Part shown: in pieces, positions 35,913-43,958 of the stretch
How positions within the stretch are numbered: the stretch's first letter is position 1
Layout of the letters: each line of letters opens with the position of its first letter
DNA from: DTKY01 sp037440765
GTDB lineage: Bacteria > Acidobacteriota > Terriglobia > Bryobacterales > Bryobacteraceae
NCBI GenBank assembly: GCA_037440765.1
Contig: JBBITL010000020.1
Coordinates: 9,112-73,111 of the forward strand
Reading direction: 5' to 3'
Length of the DNA: 64,000 nt
Notes under the pieces: model-generated
The model's database searches: none
Told to the model about the DNA's origin: nothing
What the model saw: only the letters and a program-made list of their open reading frames with translations
Program-made: the position numbers and the translations under genes

Positions 35913-38204
35913 ATGGATTTCCTGGAGGGTCTCAATTCCCAGCAGCGTGAAGCGGTGTGCATAGGGGATGGTCCGGTTCTGATCCTGGCGGGCGCCGGCA
36001 GCGGCAAGACCCGCGTGATCACGCACCGGATCGCGCGGCTGGTGGCGGTGGGCCGCGTTCCGGCCGACCGCATCCTGGCGGTCACCTTCACCAACAAGGC
36101 GGCCGGCGAGATGCGCGGCCGGGTGCTGGGCCTGCTGGGCGGCGCCGGCGCCGGCTCGCAGCCGTGGCTTTCCACGTTCCACTCCTTCTCGGTGAGGCTG
36201 CTGCGCAGCGACGGCGCTTCCCTGGCGCAGCTTCGCCCCGGCTTCAAGACGTCGTTCACCATTTACGACGAAGACGACCAGTTGGCGGTGATCAAGTCCG
36301 TGTACAAGCGGCTCGGATTGGACGACGAGTTCATGCCGTACCGGGCGGCGCTGTCCCGGATCAGTTTCGCCAAGAACCACAAGCAGTCGCCGGCCGATAT
36401 CCTGAAATCCGCCACGGACCCCAAGGCCGCCCGCCTGGCCAGCGTCTTCGAAGAGTACGAAGGCAGCCTCCGCCAGGCTAATGCGCTGGATTTCGACGAT
36501 CTGCTGCTTGAGTCGGTCCGCCTTCTGGCTGGCGACGAGGCGGTCCGGCTGGCCTGGAACCGCCGCTTCAGCCACCTGATGATCGACGAATACCAGGACA
36601 CCAACCGGAGCCAGTACGAACTGATGCGCCTGCTGACGGTGACACACCAGAACGTCTGCGTGGTCGGTGACGAGGACCAGTCGATCTACGGCTGGCGGGG
36701 GGCCGACATCCGCAACATTCTGGACTTCGAGCGGGACTACCCGGGCGCCAGGGTCATCCGGCTGGAGCAGAACTACCGCTCCACCGAGCACATCCTGCAA
36801 GCCGCCAGCGCCCTGGTGGCGCGCAACCGGGACCGCAAGGGCAAATGGCTGTGGACCGACCGGAAGGGCGGCGAACTGATAGGACTGGCCGAGGCGGCAG
36901 ACGGCGAACAGGAGGCGCTGTTCATCGCCGACGCGGTCCGGCGGACGCTCGGCGAGGACCCCTCCGCCCGGGTTGCCGTGCTGTACCGGACCAACGCCCA
37001 GTCGAGGCAACTGGAGGAGGCGCTCAGGCGGTACGGCGTCCGCTACCATGTGGTCAGCGGCTTCAGCTTCTACCAGAGGGCCGAGATCCGGGATGCGCTG
37101 GCCTATATGAAGGCGCTCATCTCGCCTGAGGATTCGATAAGCCTGTCGCGCATCATCAACACCCCGGCGCGCGGCATCGGCCGCTCGACGCTCGAGCAGT
37201 TGGATCGCCACGCCGCCGAGCATGGCGCGAGCGCCTGGGACTCGATTGGGCGGATACTGGGGCAGGGCGTCTTGCCCGCCCGCGCGCAGGCCGCGCTGGC
37301 GGGGTTCCGGAGCATGATCCTGGAACTGAGAGGGACAGCCTGCGGCCAGCCTGTGGACTCCGTGCTCCGGCTCGTGCTGGAGCGCACAGGCTACCGCAAG
37401 ATGTTCGAGTCCGACCAGAGCCCCGAGGCCCAGAGCCGCATCGAGAACCTGAACGAACTGCTGAACGCCGCGGCCGAGGCCGCCGAGCGCGGCGAGGGCA
37501 TCGCCGAATTCCTGGACCATGCCGCGCTGGTGTCGGACGCCGACCGGCTGGATGAGCGCGCGCAGGTTTCCCTGCTCACGCTGCACACGGCCAAGGGGCT
37601 GGAGTTTCCGGTGGTCTTCATCGCCGGGATGGAGGAGGGCCTGTGCCCGCACAGCCGCAGCCTCGGCTCCGCGCCGATGATGGAGGAGGAGCGCCGCCTG
37701 TGCTACGTCGGGATGACCCGCGCCCAGAGCCGGCTCATTCTGACATGGGCGCGCTCGCGCCGCCGCTTCGGCGGCGGGTCCCTGACCTCCTCCCAGCGTT
37801 CCCGCTTCCTGCAAGAGATACCGGCCAGGCTGACGCGCGCCCTGGCGCCCGGGCTGGGCGCCCCCCAGGTTGACCTCCTGGCGGAGCGCCACATGGTGCG
37901 CGAGAGCGTGAAGCGGACAACGTATACTGGAAAGACATACAATTCCCTGGAGCACATTGAGCAGTTTTTCGCCGGGCGCGGCGGGACGCCGGCGCCCGAG
38001 CCTCAGCGGGCTGCGGCTCCGGCGAAGCCGCGCCGCGGCAAGGCTGCCGGCGCCGGGGCGGTCGTCCAGCATCCGCGCTGGGGCCGCGGCACGGTGCTCC
38101 GCAAAGAGGGCGAGGGGGATGACGCCAAGCTGACCGTGCAGTTCCCCGGGCACGGACTGAAGAAGCTCGTACAGAAGTACGCGGGGTTGAGAACGGAAGA
38201 ATGA
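35913..38204 (+). CDS. pcrA: ATP-dependent DNA helicase UvrD/PcrA
   Basis: A 763-residue SF1A helicase. Motifs in order: Q-motif LNSQQREAV, Walker A LAGAGSGKTRVITHR, Ia FTNKAAGEMRGRV, Ib TFHSFSVRLLR, Walker B DEYQDTNRSQYELM, III VGDEDQSIYGWRGA, IV NYRS, V LLTLHTAKGLEFPVV and VI YVGMTRAQSRL. The C-terminal extension ends in a Tudor-like patch (GRGTVLRKEGEGDDAKLTVQF) that binds RNA polymerase in PcrA. It acts in nucleotide excision repair and replication. The stop overlaps a tiny downstream gene. Confidence 0.95.
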   Translation: MDFLEGLNSQQREAVCIGDGPVLILAGAGSGKTRVITHRIARLVAVGRVPADRILAVTFTNKAAGEMRGRVLGLLGGAGAGSQPWLSTFHSFSVRLLRSDGASLAQLRPGFKTSFTIYDEDDQLAVIKSVYKRLGLDDEFMPYRAALSRISFAKNHKQSPADILKSATDPKAARLASVFEEYEGSLRQANALDFDDLLLESVRLLAGDEAVRLAWNRRFSHLMIDEYQDTNRSQYELMRLLTVTHQNVCVVGDEDQSIYGWRGADIRNILDFERDYPGARVIRLEQNYRSTEHILQAASALVARNRDRKGKWLWTDRKGGELIGLAEAADGEQEALFIADAVRRTLGEDPSARVAVLYRTNAQSRQLEEALRRYGVRYHVVSGFSFYQRAEIRDALAYMKALISPEDSISLSRIINTPARGIGRSTLEQLDRHAAEHGASAWDSIGRILGQGVLPARAQAALAGFRSMILELRGTACGQPVDSVLRLVLERTGYRKMFESDQSPEAQSRIENLNELLNAAAEAAERGEGIAEFLDHAALVSDADRLDERAQVSLLTLHTAKGLEFPVVFIAGMEEGLCPHSRSLGSAPMMEEERRLCYVGMTRAQSRLILTWARSRRRFGGGSLTSSQRSRFLQEIPARLTRALAPGLGAPQVDLLAERHMVRESVKRTTYTGKTYNSLEHIEQFFAGRGGTPAPEPQRAAAPAKPRRGKAAGAGAVVQHPRWGRGTVLRKEGEGDDAKLTVQFPGHGLKKLVQKYAGLRTEE

Positions 38205-38359
38205 ACACCACGAACGTCACCGACAAAGCCGAACGCAAGAAGCTCAAGAGAACCGCGCGCAAGAAGGCCGCGCCGAAGGCCAAGCGGCCGTCGGGAACGG
38301 CCCGCGGCTCCCTGAAGCGCAAAGTCAGGAAGATGGCCAAGGGCCAGCGGAAGCGCTAG
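38201..38359 (+). CDS. Small lysine/arginine-rich protein coupled to uvrD/pcrA
   Basis: A 52-residue reading frame whose ATG overlaps the helicase stop (ATGA). It starts MNTTNVTDKAERKKLKRTAR and is about 40% Lys plus Arg, with the tail KRKVRKMAKGQRKR. It has no membrane segment. The composition suggests a nucleic-acid-binding peptide, perhaps aiding the helicase, but I do not recognise a family. Coupling and codon use support that it is translated. Confidence 0.6.
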   Translation: MNTTNVTDKAERKKLKRTARKKAAPKAKRPSGTARGSLKRKVRKMAKGQRKR

Positions 38360-38378
38360 GCTTCGGGCTGCCGGCCAC

Positions 38379-39894
38379 ATGTCGCAGCTCTTCCGCACCA
38401 GGAGCGTCGAGAGCCTGCTGGCGGCCGCCGAGGATCCTGCCCGGCGGCTCCGCCGGACGCTCGGTCCCTGGAGCCTGACGGGGCTGGGCATCGGAGCGGT
38501 CATCGGCGGCGGCATCTTCATACTCTCCGGCACGGCGGCTGCCGGAGAGACGATCGCCTATAAATCGATCCTGAACGCGCCGGTGCTGGATCTGCTGATG
38601 CACGGCTCGGCCGCGGTCTCCACGACCGGCAGGCCGGGGGCGGGGCCGGCGGTCTCGCTCTCATTTCTTCTGACCGCCATCGCTTGCGGCTTCGCCGCGC
38701 TGTGTTACGCGGAGCTGGCCTCGATGATCCCGGTTGCGGGCAGCGCCTACACGTACTCCTACGCGACGCTCGGCGAGATCTTCGCCTGGATCATCGGCTG
38801 GGACCTGATCCTGGAGTACGCGGTCTCGAACATGGCCGTGGCAGTAGGCTTCTCGGCGTATCTTCAGGACATCCTGGAGAGCATGCTCGGCCTGCGCCTG
38901 CCGGAGGTGCTGTCGGGGCCGATGATAGCCGGCGGGCAATTAACGGGAAACTGGTTCAACCTCCCGGCCATGCTGGTTCTGCTCGCGCTGACCACGATCC
39001 TGGTGCGCGGCGTCCGCCAGAGCGCGGAGACCAACAACGTGATGGTGGTCATCAAGCTGGCTGCGATCCTGCTCTTCATTTTCGGGGCCGCCGGCGCCGT
39101 GCGCGCCGAGAACTGGCATCCCTACATGCCGAACGGATTCCAGGGCGTGCTGACGGGGGCGGCCATCGTCTTCTTCNNNNNNNNNNNNNNNNNNNNNNNN
39201 NNNNNGATTTGACTCGGTATCGACCGCCGCCGAGGAATGCCGGCGGCCGCAGCGCGACCTGCCCATCGGCATCATCGCCACCCTGGCCGCCTGCGCCGTT
39301 CTGTACACGGCTGTGGCCGCGGTGCTGACGGGCATCGCCGACTACCGGACGCTCGGCAACGCGGCCCCGGTCGCCGGCGCGCTGAAGGACCTGGGCTACG
39401 ACAACATCCGGCGCCTGGTGAGCGTGGGCGCGGTCATCGGCATGATCTCTTCTCTGCTGGTCTATCAATACGGGCAGGCCAGGATATGGTTCGCCATGTC
39501 GCGCGACGGCCTGCTGCCGGCGGCCTTCTCCAAAGTCCACCGGGTGCACCGCACGCCGCACGTGAGCACCTGGGTGGCGGGTCTGGCCGTGGGGATTCCG
39601 GCGGGGATCTGGGACATCGGCACGTTCGCCGATCTGTCGAACATCGGCACGCTGTTCGCTTTCGCCCTGGTGTCGGCGAGCGTCATTGTCCTGCGCCGCC
39701 GCCAGCCGGAACGGCGGCGCGCCTTCAGGGTGCCACTGGCGCCGTGGCTGCCGGCCGCGTCGATTCTCTGCTGCCTGGTGCTGATGATGAGCCTTCCGCT
39801 GGAAACGTGGCTGCGTTTCGCGGGGTGGCTGCTGATCGGGCTGGCGATCTACTTCGCCTTCGGCCGGAAGCACAGCAAGCTGGCCGCGCCGTGA
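38379..39894 (+). CDS. APC-family amino acid permease, interrupted by an assembly gap
   Basis: An amino acid/polyamine/cation transporter of about 500 residues, broken by 29 N. The first part (38379-39176) starts MSQLFRTRSVESLLAAAEDP and has the helix-1 motif GIGAVIGGGIFILSG, PVAGSAYTYSYATLGE and, before the gap, GAAIVFF. After the gap the text resumes FDSVSTAAEECRRPQRDLP, which in the family directly continues GAAIVFFAYIG. About 10 nt are therefore truly missing and the N-run length is not in frame. About twelve membrane helices. It resembles YfnA/CAT-like permeases. It lies 19 bp after the small basic gene. Confidence 0.88.
39177..39205. other. Assembly gap (29 N) inside the permease gene
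   Basis: Unknown bases. The permease changes reading frame by one across the run, so its length is nominal. Confidence 0.99.
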
Positions 39895-39902
39895 CGCTCA
39901 CC

Positions 39903-39987
39903 GGGCCGCAAGCGTGAGCGGGCAGGTCCGCTCCCTTACGGCCGCGCCTCCGCGCTGTCGCCGAACCGCGAGCGTGGGCGAGCGGCC
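39903..39987. repeat. Cluster of three REP-like units after the permease gene
   Basis: Units lie at 39903-39924 (plus, CCGCAAGCGTGAGCGGGCA), 39925-39946 (inverted) and 39963-39987 (plus, CCGCGAGCGTGGGCGAGCGG). The first two form a hairpin. The last two lie over the 3' end of the GNAT gene and supply its final codons. Confidence 0.65.
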
Positions 39988-40949
39988 AGGTCCCACACCA
40001 TGGCCGAGAATTCATGGGCGGTCCGGAACCCGACCCGCTCGTAGAGCCCGACGGCATCGGTGTTTGCGGCGGTGACTGTCAGGCTCGCCTTGCGGCAGCC
40101 GGCCTCGGCCAGCGCCCTCAGGGAGCGCCGCAACAACTCGTAGCCGAGCCCCCTGCCCTTCAGCGAAGGCGCCACGCATATCTGCGTGATGTGCCCGACG
40201 CCGGCGGAGAGCGTGCTTGCCAGCGACACGCCGCAGGCGCGGCCGGTCCACGCGTCCAGCGCCACGAAAGAGGCGGGCGCGAAGAAGGCGCCGCAGCCGG
40301 GGTACTGCACGATGTTGTTCAGGAATCGCCGCGCGCCGGAGACCGAGCGGTACTGATCGTTCACGTCGCTGTCCACGTGACCATGGTAGGCAGCGGCGAT
40401 CACCGCCGCCACTTCCTCGACGCGCCGCGCAGTCCAGCCCTCGATCAGGGCCTTCCGCGCCGCCGCGCCGGGCGCAAGGGCGGCGATAGCGCGGTCAGGA
40501 ATAACCATGAAATACCGCGGGTGGGTTCGGAGCTGGTCCTCGCGATGGGGGCGGAAACCCAGCGGCCAGGTCAGCATCATCAACTGGGACTCGATGCGCG
40601 TCACCGCCCACTCGCGGCACAGTTCGCCCAGGGCGGCGTCCAGAAGCCGGCTCTCGTTGGCAGGGTTGCGGCAGGCGGCCGACACATACAGGTCCCCGAT
40701 CAGCCCCTTGCGGTCTTCGGAAACGACATAGACGTAGCCTACGGCGGCCTCACCAGCCATCAGGGCCGAGCCGGCAAGCGTGCGGAGGCCGACGAAGCGC
40801 CTGACCATTTCGGCCGAGGGCCGGAAATCCCAGCCGAGCCGGGCCTGCCATTCGGCGGTCTCCTCCTCGAGCAGGCCATCGAGCGCGGCCACGCGCAATT
40901 GCCGCAGGCTCACCACCTGGAGCAAACGCACTTCCCTGGCCGCAGCCAT
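39936..40949 (-). CDS. GNAT-family acetyltransferase
   Basis: A 337-residue protein. The C-terminal GNAT domain (about 195-325) has GHITQICVAPSLKGRGLGYELLRRSL, the acetyl-CoA loop, and NTDAVGLYERVGFRTAHEFSAMVWD. The N-terminal part (about 1-170) may be a degenerate second GNAT domain (GDLYVSAACRN). Substrate unknown. The last ~15 residues (ARPRSRFGDSAEARP) are encoded by REP-like repeat DNA. A TATAAT lies 9 nt before the ATG at 40949. It follows the exported-protein gene on the same strand. Confidence 0.8.
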   Translation of the reverse strand: MAAAREVRLLQVVSLRQLRVAALDGLLEEETAEWQARLGWDFRPSAEMVRRFVGLRTLAGSALMAGEAAVGYVYVVSEDRKGLIGDLYVSAACRNPANESRLLDAALGELCREWAVTRIESQLMMLTWPLGFRPHREDQLRTHPRYFMVIPDRAIAALAPGAAARKALIEGWTARRVEEVAAVIAAAYHGHVDSDVNDQYRSVSGARRFLNNIVQYPGCGAFFAPASFVALDAWTGRACGVSLASTLSAGVGHITQICVAPSLKGRGLGYELLRRSLRALAEAGCRKASLTVTAANTDAVGLYERVGFRTAHEFSAMVWDLAARPRSRFGDSAEARP

Positions 40950-40958
40950 CCTACGGGC

Positions 40959-40964
40959 ATTATA
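40959..40964 (-). promoter_or_regulatory. -10 element (TATAAT) of the GNAT gene
   Basis: A perfect TATAAT on the minus strand ends 9 nt before the ATG, predicting a leader of only a few bases. Confidence 0.4.
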
Positions 40965-40984
40965 TGCCGCCGTGGATAGCGCCA

Positions 40985-41590
40985 TTACTGGTTCAACGGG
41001 ATCTCGATGTAGAACAGCTCGCGGCGGGTGGCGGCTTCCCGGATTCCGGTGATGTAGAGGACCGAGCCCGGGCGATGCGCCGTCTGGAAGTAGAAGAACC
41101 CGCTTGCCGTCTCTCCCGGCGGCAGCATGACGGCGGCAAAGGCGCGCCCTTCGATCTCCCAGGCCGAAAGCGGGCTCTTTCTGATGCTGGCGCGGGGCGG
41201 GGCGGGCACGGGTAGGGGGTTGCGGTTGATGCGAGGCTGTTCCACGCCCCTGACGCGGGCCACCTCCCGCGCCGGAGTGGCTTCGATCTTCTGGCGGGAC
41301 GGCAGGATGTACTCCACCGTCATTCCCTTCAGCGTCAGCGCCTCGTCGCCGGAGTTCCGCATCAGGACAAGGACAGGCAGGATGCCGTGCTGATTCGGAT
41401 TCAACCTGCCGAATGCCCTCTTCGTCTCCGCCGGGGTGGAGTACGCAGCGGCTGCCACGGTCAGCCTCTCGACCGTCTGCGCGTTGGAGAAGGACTCGAT
41501 CCGGCCAGGGTCGAACTTCTCTTCCTTGTCGGCTCCGTACGCCGTGACTATACTCAGGAGTAGAACCAACGACTTGGATGCGAAGCTCAT
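40985..41590 (-). CDS. Exported hypothetical protein
   Basis: A 201-residue protein with a signal peptide (KSLVLLLSIVTAYG, residues 6-19, cleavage near Ala20). The mature part is mostly beta-strand-like, with HGILPVLVLMRNSGDEALTLKGMTVEY resembling an Ig-like or beta-sandwich edge, and PPGETASGFFYFQ. I do not recognise the family. It probably acts in the periplasm. Its start overlaps the divergent kdtA-lpxK start by 17 bp, and GNAT lies downstream. Confidence 0.65.
   Translation of the reverse strand: MSFASKSLVLLLSIVTAYGADKEEKFDPGRIESFSNAQTVERLTVAAAAYSTPAETKRAFGRLNPNQHGILPVLVLMRNSGDEALTLKGMTVEYILPSRQKIEATPAREVARVRGVEQPRINRNPLPVPAPPRASIRKSPLSAWEIEGRAFAAVMLPPGETASGFFYFQTAHRPGSVLYITGIREAATRRELFYIEIPLNQ
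41526..41554 (+). promoter_or_regulatory. Promoter of the kdtA-lpxK gene
   Basis: TTGTCG (41526-41531), a 17-bp spacer and TATACT (41549-41554) lie within the 5' part of the divergent exported-protein gene. The predicted start near 41561 leaves a leader of about 13 nt before the TTG. Confidence 0.5.
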
Positions 41591-43958
41591 CTACCTGCTC
41601 TACAGAGCCCTACAGTGGGCCGCGTCCCCTTTCATCCTAGCCTACTTCCTGCTGCGCACCGCCAGGGACCGCCGCTACATCAGACGCTTTGCCGAGAGGC
41701 TCGGTTTCCTGCCGGCATCGTTCCGGCAAGCATCGCCGGGGGCGGTCTGGCTGCACGCCGTGTCGGTCGGAGAGGTGCTTTCCGCCGTGGAGTTGCTGCG
41801 GCGGCTGCGGATGCGGCTCCCCGGGGTCCGCTTGTTCGTCTCAACTTCCACGCTGGCTGGCCGCGCCCTGGCTGATCAGCGGCTGCCGGGGATTGCAGAC
41901 GGCGTTTTCTACGCCCCGCTCGACTTCTGTTTCGCGGTGCGCCGCGCGCTGCGGGCGCTTCGACCCGCTGTGGTGGTGGTGGCGGAGACCGAGATCTGGC
42001 CCAACCTGTACCGTGAGGCCAAGCGCGCAGGCTGCGGCCTCCTGGTTGTCAACGGACGCATATCGGACCGCGCCGAACCGCGCTACAGGAGGTTCGGCTG
42101 GTTCTTCCGGCAGGCGCTCCGCTGGCCGGACATGATTCTGGCCCAGAGCGAGGCAAACAGGGATCGCTACCTGGCGCTGGGCGCGTCCGCCGTGCGGACC
42201 ATTGACGGCGGCAACCTGAAGTACGACTTTCAGCCGGGCGGGGCCGGGATTCCGGGCGACATCCGGCGCTTTCTGGAGCGCACGCAGCCGTCCGGGGTCT
42301 GGATCGCCGCCAGCACCATGCCGCCGGCCGCGGCGGGAGATATCGACGAAGACGACGTTGTGATCGGCGCCTTTGACGTCCTGGCCGGCGGCCACCCCCG
42401 GCTGCTGCTGGTCCTGGCGCCCCGCAAGCCCGAGCGGTTCGACGTGGCGGCGGAGAAACTTGCGCGGGCAGGAGTCCGTTTCGTCCGCCGCTCCCGTCTT
42501 ACAGAAGACCCGCCTGCGCTCAAGCTCCCCGGCGCGTTGCTGCTGGATTCCATCGGCGAACTGGGGGCGATGTTCGAACTGGAGAGCGTCGTCTTCATGG
42601 GCGGCTCGCTGGCGGCTCGCGGCGGGCACAACCTTCTGGAGCCGGCCTCTTTCGGCCGCGCCGTGGTGACGGGGCCTCACATGCAGAACTTCGCTGAGAT
42701 CGCAGCGGAGTTCGGCCGCGAGGGCGGATGCCTGGAGATTGCGGGTCCCGGCGAACTGGCGGGCGCGACCGGCCGGCTGCTCGGCGACCCGGCCTCACGA
42801 GAGACGATAGGCGCTCGCGCGAAGCGGCTCGCCGGAGCCAGGCGCGGCGCAACCCAGCGGGCCGTGGAGGCGATCGCCGAACTGCACAGGCGGGCTATGC
42901 CTGTCAGCAGGCATCCATTCCCGCTGCTCCAGATCCTGTGGCCGATGACCGGCCCGTGGCGGCTGGGAGCGGCCTGGAAGCGCCGTCGCGACCAGGCGCG
43001 CGAGAAGCGTCTGGACACTCCGGTCATCAGCGTAGGCAGCCTGAGCATGGGGGGCAGCGGCAAGACGCCGTTCGTGCTGTGGCTGGCGCGGCGGCTTGGG
43101 GAAGCCGGCTTGCAGCCCGCGATTCTCACGCGCGGCTACCGGCGCGAGGTCTCCGAGAACCTGAGCGTATTTGCGGCAGGCGCCCGGGCGCCGGTTTCGC
43201 ACACCGGCGACGAGGCGCAGATGTTCCTGCGGTCGGGGGTTGCTCCGGTAGGCATCGGCGCAGACCGCGCGGCGGCGGGGCGCGCTCTGGAGGAGCGTTT
43301 CAGGCCTGGCGTTCTGATCCTGGACGACGGCTTCCAGCACCGGCGCCTGGCGCGTGACCTGGACATAGTCCTGGTGGATGCGCTCGACCCGTCGGGTGGA
43401 GGCGCTTTGTTCCCTCTGGGGCGGCTCCGGGAGCCGCTCGGGGCGCTGGCCCGCGCGGGCCTGATCGTGATCACGAGGGCCGAGGCGGGCCGGGAGTATC
43501 CTGGCATCGAGGCTCTGATAAGGAACCACAACGCACGCGCTCCAGTCTTCAGGGCCGCTGTATCGCCGGAGAAGTGGTTCGATGCCGGCTCCGGCGAGGA
43601 ATTCGAGCCCGGCGGGTTGCCCTGCTCGAGGGTCGCGGCCTTCTGCGGGCTGGCCAACCCCGCCTCTTTCTGGCGGACGCTGGACTCGCTGGGCTTGGCG
43701 CCGGTGATGCGGCGGCAGTTCCCGGACCACCACCGCTACCGGGCCGATGAGCTGCGCCGGCTGGCCGCCGACGCCCGCCGGGCGGGCGCCGAGGCGATGC
43801 TTACCACCGAGAAGGACCTCATGAACATGGGCGCCGCCGCGGGCGTTGTCGCGCCTCTGCGCCTGTTCTGGCTGAGGATCGGACTCGAGGTGGAGGACGC
43901 CGGCAGCCTCCTGCGAGCGCTCCCGCTTCGCCGGATGCAGCCTACTGCCCCTGAATAG
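41574..43958 (+). CDS. waaA-lpxK: KdtA-LpxK fusion: Kdo transferase and lipid A 4'-kinase
   Basis: One uninterrupted frame of 794 residues joins two lipid A enzymes. Residues 1-441 are KdtA/WaaA: a membrane anchor (about 8-25), WLHAVSVGEVLSAV with nucleophile Glu67, ETEIWPNLYREAKR and GGHNLLEPASFGRAVVTGP. Residues 442-794 are LpxK: the P-loop GSLSMGGSGKTPFVLWLARR, LDDGFQHRRLARDLDIVLVDA and TTEKDLMNMG. KdtA adds Kdo to lipid IVA, and LpxK phosphorylates the 4' position of the disaccharide. Both act at the inner membrane's cytoplasmic face. No stop or frameshift lies at the join (42897). The TTG start is the only good in-frame choice. Confidence 0.9.
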   Translation: MDAKLIYLLYRALQWAASPFILAYFLLRTARDRRYIRRFAERLGFLPASFRQASPGAVWLHAVSVGEVLSAVELLRRLRMRLPGVRLFVSTSTLAGRALADQRLPGIADGVFYAPLDFCFAVRRALRALRPAVVVVAETEIWPNLYREAKRAGCGLLVVNGRISDRAEPRYRRFGWFFRQALRWPDMILAQSEANRDRYLALGASAVRTIDGGNLKYDFQPGGAGIPGDIRRFLERTQPSGVWIAASTMPPAAAGDIDEDDVVIGAFDVLAGGHPRLLLVLAPRKPERFDVAAEKLARAGVRFVRRSRLTEDPPALKLPGALLLDSIGELGAMFELESVVFMGGSLAARGGHNLLEPASFGRAVVTGPHMQNFAEIAAEFGREGGCLEIAGPGELAGATGRLLGDPASRETIGARAKRLAGARRGATQRAVEAIAELHRRAMPVSRHPFPLLQILWPMTGPWRLGAAWKRRRDQAREKRLDTPVISVGSLSMGGSGKTPFVLWLARRLGEAGLQPAILTRGYRREVSENLSVFAAGARAPVSHTGDEAQMFLRSGVAPVGIGADRAAAGRALEERFRPGVLILDDGFQHRRLARDLDIVLVDALDPSGGGALFPLGRLREPLGALARAGLIVITRAEAGREYPGIEALIRNHNARAPVFRAAVSPEKWFDAGSGEEFEPGGLPCSRVAAFCGLANPASFWRTLDSLGLAPVMRRQFPDHHRYRADELRRLAADARRAGAEAMLTTEKDLMNMGAAAGVVAPLRLFWLRIGLEVEDAGSLLRALPLRRMQPTAPE

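Noticed and set aside
35874..38153. Very long open frame (about 759 codons) antisense to the pcrA/uvrD gene
   Set aside because: It is the complement of a high-GC coding gene with strong helicase motifs. Its own translation shows no family motifs and is Gln/Arg/Gly-rich, as antisense frames in GC-rich DNA are.
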